A DNA stretch of 64,000 bases from Neodontobutis hainanensis (lineage: Eukaryota; Chordata; Actinopteri; Gobiiformes; Odontobutidae). The notes beneath the pieces are model-generated. The model was not told where the DNA came from, made no database searches, and worked only from the letters and a program-made list of their open reading frames with translations. Where the stretch lies: positions 62,001 to 126,000 of the forward strand of contig JALDNG010000379.1 in assembly GCA_024349245.1 (NCBI GenBank), in the 5' to 3' direction. Below are positions 37,400 through 48,578 of the stretch, in pieces; position 1 is the first letter of the stretch; each line of letters opens with the position of its first letter. A program made the translations under genes and the position numbers.

Positions 37400-40300
37400 G
37401 CCTTGTCGAGTTTGCGCACAATTAATATTAATTCTCTTCATATATCCCAACATTGCTTTAATTTAAGAATACACAAAAACTCAAGCGCGATTGGGAAAGG
37501 CTACTCTTTTTTAATTTTAGTTTTCAATCTCAAAGCCTTTGTAGTTTGTACTTATAATCATTTGTAAACTCAACTTTTTTTGTAGAACAAACCTTCTTTC
37601 ACAAGGATGTAAATATGAAAGTCAACAAAATTTTAAAGGTTCTCAAAGAATAAGCTATTTTAAAAAAAGTTATTTTTTAATAACCATTCAAAAACATGAT
37701 CACATAAATTTATTTTAAACTCTTAGTATGAAACTTGACGAAATTTTTAGCAAAAATATAAAGCGCCCGGAGTTCAATATCCCACTTCGTGTTTATTTTC
37801 ATGTTCATATTTTACATTTTTAAGCAAATAATGAAATTATCACTGGCAATAGTTTAGTACATCGCACTCAATCAGGTAAAAATTGTTGAATTTACCTATT
37901 TTGAGTAATATTAATAAAAGTAAATGGTTAAGAGTATAAAAATCGATAAAATCTAACACTGGTCTTGGAATTTTACCAGTGGCCTCTTGAGTTCTTTTGT
38001 AGGTTTCTTATTTTTCTGCAATCCTCTCAAAAGGAAGATGGGCTAAATACATATTGATCCTATGCTGCGATTGAGAATTATGAAGCGTTCTCTTACAGTC
38101 CATTTTTACTGACAAATTTTTGGGTATCAGCTCAAACACCCCGGTCATTTAAGTTGCTTAAATTATTTACTGTGATTTAAAGAATATCAATCTTGTGCAC
38201 AATACCATAAGCGGCTCATACCGTTTACTTTTAAACAACGATATTGCAAGATACTTCAATGAAATACATAAATAACTCAGTAACAGTCTTGGCGCATGTC
38301 AACTTATCGATAAAGTATTTCTTTTATTTTCATCTTATTAAAATAGCTATCGACGATGGTATCGAGGATTTTTTTGACATTTAGCGATCGATATATCCTT
38401 TTACTTTTTAAGTTGGTTCAGTTTTTTATATTCACCGCGCCTGTCGTTTTCACATCTCTGCATTCGAGCTATTTCTTTTCAGCCAGTCGCTGTTTTTAAT
38501 CGAGTGAATTTCATACAAAGTCGTCAAACTCTAGTTTTAAAAGAATAAACACAGTTCTTAATGCGCTAGTTTTTATTGAAAATTGATGTATTTTGAAGAA
38601 ATTTTTTCTCGCCCGATAAAAGCTCTCGTATAGTTTCGTAATTTTCATTATGATATGCATGTAACAATAGTTGATATCTTTCATTATATTCCTGATAAGA
38701 TTATAATTTTGGCTTGATTTTTAATAGATTAATAAAATAGCATAGAAGAAAAATACTATGTGATACTGAATTAGTTTCAAATAATTCGTTATAAATTTAG
38801 TGTAGATTTCCAAAATCATTCAAATAGACTTCCCGCATATTTTAAACCAACAAATTTTTTTAATTTTGTAATAATAATAATAAATTTATTATATTTAAAA
38901 AGTTAGAATACCAGCTCCGTAAACGAACGAGGAACATGAATGAAATTCACTTTTAATCTTATCATTGAGACGATTTTTGTTTTACCGAACTGAAACAAGT
39001 ATAAATATACCTTATGGTGGAATTTTGTTAATTTGATTGAAAAAACCCAATGTGCACATTAAAGCCGAAAATTTGCGCATACTTTCTTAAACTTGAAAAT
39101 TTTCGGTTTATCTTTTTAAACAAATATTCGATACCATGTTATTTCGAAAAATCCTAAATCTAGGACGTTTTTTGCTGCGAACCCCCTCGCTTATCCTAGA
39201 GCGTGCGCAATGCGATATATATGTCTCGTTAATTCTCAAGTGTTTTTCGTTTAATTATAATGATAAATACAATAAATTTGTTAATTAATTCTATTTATAG
39301 ACAAATTCGGGGGTGAAATTGACCAAAATTTAATTGAGGATTCAAAGACTGTCCTGTAATTTTAACACAGAACAGTATGTACAGATAGAAAAGACAAATG
39401 AGTTTTTTTCCTGAATAAAGTCTTGTATGTATATTTGAATTATAAAATACTTTTAAAAATCCAATAAAATATTGGTGTTTCCTTTGAATTGAGCAAGATT
39501 AATTTTGAACAAAAATTCATCTCTGGATACGAAACTCAGCAGTCTCGAGGAGAGACTTCCTTTAAATTGAACATGAAATAAATTTTTTGGTATTTTTAAA
39601 TAAATTAACGATTTTTTGTTCCCTTTGGTTGATTAAATTCTTTTTTATGTTATTGAGTCAAGACATGCCTGCTCGTATCTGTTTAATTCAAAAAAATCGT
39701 CTTGTCATCAAAATTAATTGGCCAAAAAATAACTTTGAAGAAGCAGAAAACACATAAAAATCCAGAGGTGAAATAATATAAAAAATAACTTAGATTATTT
39801 TGTAATTGTAAATGTCTGTAGCTATATGAAAACTAAATGGCTGAGTATATTGTAATTTGTTCACGAATTTTATAAAAAAGTGAGTTTTCTGAGTAAAAGC
39901 CAGTATTGGCGCCAAAACTAATGAAATAATGAACACTCTTTCTATTTAAAAGTAAAAACACGAGATAACACGGCCTGCACACAATAATTAAGCATTTAAA
40001 CTTAAAAAATAAAATTTCGTCAGTATGGCGTCGATCAATAAAATAAAGTTTAGTGGCTGCGCATCAAGAGAAATAATGACAAACGTAATTTTCAATTTTT
40101 TCATGTTCCTTCATCTTCGTGAGAATATTTTGTTTAATTAAACTTTTTTGTGATGAAAATGTGAGTTTAGCGTTTTTTAATTTCTTTAACCGCCGAGAGA
40201 ACAGTATAAGCTTCTTGTATGATTCTTTGAATTAAGAATTTTCTTTCTTTGTTTTTTAGCTTAAAAAATACAAAAATTTTATATCAGGAGTTAAAAACTC

Positions 40301-42501
40301 TGAAAGATAAAATATTGCTAAAATGGAGATAAGTGTATTTTACACCTTTAAAATGGCTAACACAGAAGAAACAATTGTCATTTCTCGACTGAATTTTTTA
40401 TTCGAAAATGAAAAAAATAAGTAAAACCGAATATAATTTCTGTATCCTGACCTCAATTAAATTCCATAAAATTGTAACAGCTGAAGCTCGATGAATAACC
40501 TTTGTTTGCATAAATATAACTTTTGAATGTTTGCTAACTGTTCCTGCTTGTGGAGAAGAATTGAGTAAATATTCTCCAAATTTTGAGATTGAATAAGAAT
40601 ATATTTGTAAATTTCCTCAAGCTTTAAATAAAATTTATTTGTAAAATTTTTGAAATTGTGGTAAATTTTAAAAATCGTTTAAAAACTTTAGAATTCACAC
40701 TTAATCAGATCGAATTAAGAACGTTGGAAAAATTAAAGACCGAATGTATAATTAAGTAAAATTTTGACGGTTACATATTTCCAGAAGTTTTGCGAATTAT
40801 CTTTTATCGCCCTGAAACACGCGTGCGCATAATATCTCGATACAAAATTAAATATTATAACTACCACTTCTTGTGTTAGCTGAAGTGTGATAAACAATTT
40901 GAGGTTTTATTGCATAAAAATCAAATATTTTATTATGGTGCGATATTAATTATAAAATAATCTTTTGCAAAAACGCTTAATGGGTTTATTATATCTTCTT
41001 GTATAAACGAAACTATTTCACGTTGTTGATTTATAATCTTTGTCATTCGTTTAAATTATATTAACACATTGTATTTAAAGAGGAAACACGATTTGAAATT
41101 CTTTTAAGGTTATTTCAAGTACATATCATATGGAAGGTATTCTGAAAGGTTTTGAATTTATAAATACAAATTATTGGCACGCGCAATGAATACTCTTCTG
41201 TGCGCTTCTCAAAATGTTACCATTTCAAAATATACAAATTTTAACCTCATATTTTAAAAAGATAAATTAAAAATATTCGATGTATCCTATAATTTAAATA
41301 ATATTTAATGTATTAAAAAATAAAGTGCGATTTGCCAAATTGCGCTCTTAATTTAGCTAAAAATTGCAAAGGCCTCAAAACTGACAAATCGTGAATAAAT
41401 TGTTATCTATTTTGACCCGAAGTTTCAGTCAACAAACAAAAAGGAAAGCCTGTTATTTAATCATGTGACAACTTTTGGATTTTAATTCCCATATTTAATT
41501 ATACCTATTCTGTGAGATAACCGTCGTTTGCCATGTTTTAAATCAATGCATTATTTAGTGAGGATAAAATATAGAAGATCTGGTATTTTTTCGAATAATT
41601 TTAAGTTTAGTTTAAGAATATTTTTTTCTGCTTGATTTGAGTATGATACACAGCCACTATTATCAATTATTACTTGTCTAAAAATTTACTTTTTATCTGA
41701 ATTTTTATAAAATGATTTTAAATAAAAATTTTCAAGGTTAAAGTTAAAAACTATACCCTTTCATGATAATCAAAGTTTAATCAATTGCCTGTTAAGATCA
41801 GAACATGGCTACCATCGTATTTCATAATATTATGTAAATCGTCAACAGCTTCCCATTTCAAAGTTACTTATATGTATTCTTCAATTTAAAATAACAAGGA
41901 ATAATATTTATTTTTAGGTATACTTTAAATTAAATCGAATAATACATCACGCATGTTTCGTTTTAATGGAGGTGTGGTAAACACCTCTATGAAATGACCG
42001 TGTGGCTTTTTAGGAAAGTAAAATCAATATTACTAAGTTTGCTAAACCGTTTATGAGTAAGTTAAGATTTTATGACACGACATTAAAAATTTACTTTTAA
42101 TGAGAATCTCCAACAATTTGTAGAACACAGAATGTTGTAAATTTAATGTTTTTCTGACTATCTAGATCCTTTAAGTTTTCTTTACATTAAAATGTGTTTT
42201 CAGTCTGCTGATCTTGCATTTGAAAGCATGATCAATGGACAAATCAATACTTTATTCATGCCTTTGAGAAATGAATGCGCTGTTTACAGGCTTATTAACA
42301 ATTTGTTTGATCTTGTTCTTCGGTACAAGAGGAAGAACAAAATATAAATTAATAATTCGACCAATGATGACAATTAAGAAACTATTAAATAAAAGATGAA
42401 TTTTAGTCTGCATTAAATATATCTGTCTAAATTATTTTTCATACGAGGATTTTGAGCAATGGAACGATGCAAATTTTTGTTTAAAGTAAAAAATCGGATG
42501 A
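37400..42501. other. Long AT-rich spacer
   Basis: About 5.1 kb with no supported gene, upstream of NLE1. Short frames are AT-driven. I looked for in-phase short-intron chains and found none. Confidence 0.4.
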
Positions 42502-42855
42502 TTACTCAGCGAAGACTCCATCTAAAATATTTAAATGTTCCAATTCAATAGTACTAAATTTAAAGGCTCGCTTGTTCTTAATTTATTAGAGATAAGGTAA
42601 GTACACCTCAAATCGCCCGATATCATTAATAATGCCATTGTCATCATATTTAAAATTTGACTTATTTTTTACGATATTGAATTTAATAACTCTAAAAATT
42701 AAAAATATATGAATATTCGATAGATTGCCATGTCTGAAAATTCCAATAATTTCATATTCTCTGAATTTTACCCAACACCGTAATACGGAGGAATTCCTTC
42801 GGGTTTGAGTTGAGAAATCGATTAGTATTTTAATCGAAATGTTTATCGTGTACAT
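42502..42855 (-). CDS. Possible small spliced gene, unknown
   Basis: On the minus strand a frame starting with ATG at 42855 runs to 42607 and ends in DDNGIINDIGRFE. A 30-nt intron with GT...AG ends (42577-42606) then joins it in phase to NKRAFKFSTIELEHLN and ILDGVFAE, with a stop at 42502-42504. The join is convincing and the last exon is well composed. The upstream part is less certain, since other short introns could remove parts of it, and a further 5' exon with an ATG near 42910 is possible. Family not recognised. Confidence 0.35.
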
Positions 42856-45384
42856 ACGAGCTCATAGGAAATTTGGCCAAATGATATTTTGTCAAAAAAG
42901 GGCTTTCCATATTGGCTTGACCAAATAAAAGCCTAATTAATGTACGATTTTAGGATAAATCCTGATTTAAAATTCAACCCTTTCTAGCGCAGTCTATGAT
43001 ATTCACCCTATTTCAAGGTTTAATTGACGCCGTTACTTTCAAACAAGTGCACATTGGAATAAAACTAAATAAGAAATTGGTGTAAAAATAATAAGTAAAT
43101 CTTACGTGATTTAAATTTTGCATAAAAACCAACCATAAGGTTTCATTCATAAAAATGCACGAGAATTCATGGAAGGCGGCTTGCATTAATCATAAACCCA
43201 AAATATTATTTTCCAACATAAATCGTTTCTAATGAGGAAAATCCATAGCATAATTTGGATAAATTTGCGAATTTTAAACAAATTTGACTAATATATACGT
43301 TACTCCCTCAAATTATTTTTTGAAATATATAACAAAAAATATTATTGTAAATGATAAAGAAAAATTTCGGGATTGATAAAGATGAAGGAAGTCTAAATAA
43401 AAGTATCATTTAAAAAAAGACGAAGATTTTAACTTAGATCTCGCGAACGCCCGTTAAATTGAATTGCTCGAAGAAACCACCTTGCTGACATGAGTTTCAC
43501 ATTATTTTCATGAGGTAAATATATTCATTTTAACGCACTGATAATATCAAGGTTTAGTAAACTTGGATAATCTTCTTAACACACTTTAACTGTAAAAAAA
43601 ATCATTGAACAAGCATAATTAAAAATAAAAAGCATTCTGTAACGAAGATTGTTTCACATGGGACTATACATAAGTCTAAATATTTTTATCACGTTCAGTA
43701 CCTCAACGTTTTTCCGCCCGAGTTTAGCATACGACAGCTGACGAAAGCTTAAAAATGATTATAAACATACTAATTACGCATGTTAATTATATTCTATAGT
43801 AAACAATGAAAGTCTGTCAAACATTAATTGACCTCAAAATAATTAAATAAAAGTTTAATATTAAAATGTAAATCGTAAAATTGGAAAGTTTGTAACGATT
43901 AAATATGTTCGATGAATATTTTAATATTTAAAAATACATGGAAATCCAAAAGTTCAAAAGATACTTGTGCCTGGGATAAAAGTTAAGAATATGATTTTAA
44001 AATTGAGGAGATTTATAAACATATTTTCAGCTAATTTCCCACCATATAATGTTTATGATTTTTATTCTGACAAAATATGATATTTAGTGAATCAAAACGT
44101 AAATTTTAAATTATTATTTTTTTGAAATTATAATATTTTGATCTGGACTATATATTCAAAATGCGTAGTCGCGCTTATAGTTACCAATTGATGAAAACCA
44201 CGTGCAATTAATTTTGTAAAATCTCAACTGTAAAATTGGATTTATTAATGATACTTGAAAAGTTACGTTCTTTTTCATTGAGCGCATGAGCTCAATGCAA
44301 CAATTTACTCTTTTAAAAGTTATTGATGTTAATGTTTTTGTGTCACAGTAGGCGTTACACTGAATTAAATGTTATAAAATGCTAAAAGCCAAAATATGGT
44401 TGAAAATTTAAATAACCAAACTAAAATTAATTTGTTTGATAAAGACAATATCCGATCCTACTGAGTTATATTGCGTGCGTGGATTTTTTTGAATGGCGGA
44501 TTTCAATATATTTTGTTGTGAAATTCAACACGCTATCCCTTATTATTTCAAATTAAAAAAACTGAAATGGGGACTTTTTAACCTTATATTTATGGTTAAA
44601 TTTTTAATTCTCGTTATTTTGCTGAATAAAAAAGATTATCTGAATTTCCACAGGCTTAAAAAGTGGAAATTCGGACTCAAACAAAAACCCTTAAAATTTA
44701 GATTTTAATGTGGTGAAAATAACATTTTAAATTACAAAAGAAATTCAAAACTACCATTCCATATCGCACTTGCGTATTAGTATATTAATATTTTTTGGTA
44801 TTCTATTGAAAAGGTAACACAAGAATCATGAGTTAAAAATCTCAATCGTCAAAACGCTATTTATGACATTCAGCCTCTTACTTCAGGACAAAAAATATCA
44901 TAGCTTTTGATGCTTTCTCTCAGTCCTAGTTAGAATCGTAAATTTAAGCTTATATTTCAAAAAAAATTCATAGCTAAAGATTATTATGTTATATGCGGTT
45001 TCGTTGTTGAAACGCAAAAATATTTCAAATATACACGAATCTTCCTATCAAAGGGGATAATCCCAATCTGTTATCACTTCAATTAATTGTCTAAAATTTT
45101 AATTGAAAGTTGATAAAACAAAACTCAAATTGATATCTCATAAAAACCATTTTCCCTTGCCACCTAAGCGTAAGCGCCGAAAAGGTATTGCATGATCAGA
45201 TAAAGGCTGCGCAAAAAGTAAAAACCTTTAACTTAAAATTTTAAATATTGAGAACTTTTTTTTGAAAAATAAATCTCATAAACGGTGCCGAAATTAAGAA
45301 CTGTTTTGTGCTAGGAGATCAAGAAAATTGCGGCGATGTTGTAACACCGCTTAATGGTTTTATAAGATTATCATAAGAAGGATC
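42856..45384. other. AT-rich spacer
   Basis: No supported gene. A 71-codon ATG frame at 44493-44708 on the plus strand has two hydrophobic stretches and a basic C terminus, but no family resemblance. I do not count it as a gene. Confidence 0.35.
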
Positions 45385-46101
45385 ATGATTTCAAATGAAT
45401 TGGAATGTACAATCTTGCCTCGAGAAATGGAACATCCACCATTTGAAACCATCGAGGAGGCGGATTTAAACCAAAATTCTACCATATCAGCGTCTCCTGA
45501 CACCGACACGAAATCGGCAGAAACTCCCCACAGCTATGACCTACCCGGCGACGATAAAGACGCCGATACCTCCAAACAAGAAGAAAAATTAAAACTAATC
45601 AACGACATAATTGGAAATGTGAACCGAGCCCTCATACCCATATCATTAGTTGATAAAACCTACTCCTCCTTCGAGACGGGCACTCGCCGAATAGTATTCA
45701 AGAGGTCTATATCCTCATAAAAACAGAAACGATTCACCTACCTTCTTCTTATGCCCACCCAGACACTCTTGGAACTGTATCTATAATATGCCCTATGGAT
45801 ACGAAATATCGATCGACACTTATGGTCGGTTATATTTTATAAAGTAAAAAATTGCCATTTATAGTCAGTCACATTCATAAAACAACGACGAATGTTTTGC
45901 CCAACGAAACTGAACCCCAAAACTCAGACACAGTTAAAATACTTCCTGGCTCACCTGAAAATCTATTTCAAAAAATGGTAAAACAAAATTTTAAATTAGA
46001 CATTTGAAATTATAATTCAGAAAAAAGTTAAGCGTAAGATTTCACATGATATCAGACCATGGATTGACGTTTACATGCCAAAAATCTGGCCTCCTCATTG
46101 A
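45385..46101 (+). CDS. Unidentified spliced gene, perhaps the 5' part of the FRMPD-like gene
   Basis: Exons 45385-45648, 45705-45828, 45865-45977 and 46000-46101 join in phase across introns of 56, 36 and 22 nt to give 200 aa. The first exon is acidic and polar (PPFETIEEADLNQNS, SYDLPGDDKDADTSK) and clearly less AT-rich than its surroundings. Later parts include TIHLPSSYAHPDTLGTVS, LPNETEPQNSDTVK and KISHDIRPWIDVYMPKIW. No family recognised. The gene lies 380 bp upstream of the PDZ-FERM gene on the same strand and could be its N-terminal region; an alternative last splice (46 nt, after PWID) would continue to a stop at 46234. I cannot decide between a separate gene and a longer FRMPD-like protein. 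Confidence 0.55.
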
Positions 46102-46478
46102 TAAAATATCTCAGAGTATTCCAAATGCTATTTTAAATAAACGAAATAATTTTATTGCCAGTCAAATACCTTTTTGCATACTAATTGTATTTAAAGGCAC
46201 TCATAATCGTATCTCAAAATTAATATTTACTTGAAGTGAATTATGAGTTTTTTATGTTAAAATTTAATTAAGATGTGAGTTTTAAAATGATATTTTTTTA
46301 ATTCTTGAAACCGCTCATTCATCGCGCGTTATTTTTTACATGGAATTTACCTTTCGAGGTTAATATTTGTCAACATTTCACTTTTTCCCATAACACCTTC
46401 TTCATAATTTTTCACAACATTTTTTTCAAACTCAAAGTATATGTGCGACTATTTGTATTAAAGGGCTCATGAGAAATA

Positions 46479-48578
46479 ATGATGATTCTAACGGATGATT
46501 TAAAATTATGTGATTTATATAAAAATATAGAAAGTATCTTTCGTGATAAGCTGCTGGAAGGCGACGTTATCCTTACTATTGAAGGTACTCCTATTAATCA
46601 AGAAAAAAATTTACTACATTTTTTGAGGTATATTTTTTAATCGATCAGACCAAAAGAGAAGATCGTGATGGAAATTAAAAGAAAGAATTCAAAGAATGTC
46701 ATCCAAGGTAATGGCCAAGTAATGTGTTCTTTCAATGAGAAAAAATGTAAATCTGCTTTGAAGAGTACTCAAAGGGAGGAGTACTTAAAAATGTTTCCAG
46801 CCAGTGTACATTTCTCAGAAGCGCCGATTATTATAAATTACCAGATAAAAGACCAAGACGCGTGGAGAGATTCAAAACTTGTGAATTCGTTTTTTGGAAT
46901 TTTAAAAGTTTATTATCCTGATGGAACTTTTCGCACGCATAAATTTACAAACCAGCAAGTGGTGAGCTCGTTCGTGAAACCACTTGTGAGGACACTACAA
47001 ATTTCCCACTTTCGTTATTTTACCCTCGCCTTGTTATCAAGAGGGAGTACCGATGTTCAATATTTTGGAGGGGATGATTTAGTTTCGACTGTGTGCCAGA
47101 GCAAACAATCTCAGGATCAGTCGGAGTGCTTTTTGGTGATGTACACTTATCCTAAAGATGTTTCTATTTTTAACGATCCAAGATATGAACTTCTGCTTGA
47201 TTTTCTATTCCAACAGTTTCGTTTGTTTATACTCACTGCTCGAATGCGCAACATATTTTCAATCCAAAAAAACGACTTACACCAACTTCTTGCACTATCA
47301 GCAACTATTGATTTTTTATCATCTAAAAACAAAATGCAATATGTTAACCTCAAACAAGGGCGTGAAAAAATTAATGTCCCGGAAATGAAGGAAACGAAAA
47401 TAAAGCATCAGTCTCTCCGATTTCTAAGACAACCAGAATTTCTACCATTAATTTGGAGAACCACCCTGTTTTCCCGCCATTGTCAACTGTTAGGGATCTT
47501 AGAAAAGATCTCGACGCTTATTTTATCACGTGTCTAATGATAAACTCATTCGATATAATTGTGCCCAACGATCTTAAGTGGTTTTTTCTTTGCAATACAA
47601 ATTCATTCTTGACGTTGAAAGAAGATCATCAAAACGTTTGTAAATTGATAACCTCAAGATTATTTCTCGGGTTTCCAAGATTATTCTGAACGCACAGATA
47701 TGCTTTGTTAAATCTTGTATGGAGTGTAAAATAACTCCAATTGCCCGCTATAGGGTTATAGTTCAAACGTACATGAACGGTAAGAAGTGTCGATCGGTGA
47801 GTCATACTGGATATCCCGAAACGCTTTCGATATCATCTAAAACTCTCGAATTCCATCGCGAAAACATGACAGAGGTAATTGTAAAAGTCGAAAATATCGT
47901 TGGTTTTGTGTCGTACGACATCGACGAAAACCAATCAGGTGTCGTCGTTTTTTCAGCAGATGAAAAGTTTATGATTTTCAAGGTGCGTAAATGTGCCATT
48001 CGCTCAATGATATGGATGTTATCTGCCGGATGCAACGACCTATGGAAGGATGTCCTCGCATGGAAGTCCCATTCATTGATATCTCAAACAAATCTTTTCG
48101 CTGTGAAACCAAAGAATGTAAACTTGTTTTTCTATAATTAGTGCCTAAATACGGCGATATCCATGTTCTTATACCATCAACTTGGAATTTCAGTGGGAAC
48201 ATTGCATCATTTTATACTTTATTACATAATGTCACATCTAAAAAATCAGCAGATGTTTTCAAATCATTTTTTCCTTATTTAATTATTTATGAAAATCCTT
48301 CTGATAAGGCGATGCTGAACCTGCCTTTTTATAATATCACAAATTTTAACTTATTCCACCTCGATCTACTCCAATATGGGGACGATTCCTCAAGGAATAT
48401 ATCTTTGCAAACTTCACCAAATGAATGTACAACCGACAAAAATACGCCCTTATTCCTCACTCGCCAAGATTCAACAGAAAAATCTGAAGATTTGGATATA
48501 TATTTATCTGAATTATCAAAAAAAGTTGACAATGTTCGCCTCGATCCCCAAAGAAAAATATCGTGGAAAAATTCGTGA
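46479..48578 (+). CDS. FERM and PDZ domain-containing protein (FRMPD-like)
   Basis: FRMPD proteins are cortical scaffolds that bind LGN/Pins-type and synaptic partners through their FERM domain. Exons are 46479-46627, 46649-47410, 47437-47635 and 47659 onward, with introns of 21, 26 and 23 nt. Residues 1-62 look like the second half of a PDZ domain (LLEGDVILTIEGTPI, then KEKIVMEIKRK). The link and F1 lobe, from about residue 100, show VHFSEAPIII and FFGILKVYYPDGTFRTHKF, in the same order as human FRMPD1/4. F2 has NDPRYELLLDFLFQQFRLF and DLHQLLALSA. F3, a PH-like lobe, includes PETLSISSKTLEF, ENIVGFVSYD and FKVRKCAIRSMIWM. The fourth exon reaches a stop at 48139-48141 (530 aa). The following frame 48142-48578 is open and coding-like but is off by one base from the expected 24-nt intron at 48118-48141, so either the gene ends at 48141 or a one-base problem hides the splice. 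The PDZ start is incomplete, suggesting exons upstream. Confidence 0.74.

Noticed and set aside
44493..44708. 71-codon ATG frame
   Set aside because: No family resemblance or partner exons; composition compatible with chance in AT-rich DNA.
45694..45704. 11-nt GT...AG intron joining RRIV to YILIKTE
   Set aside because: Far shorter than any intron known to me. A 56-nt intron ending at the same acceptor (45649-45704) joins the frames in phase.
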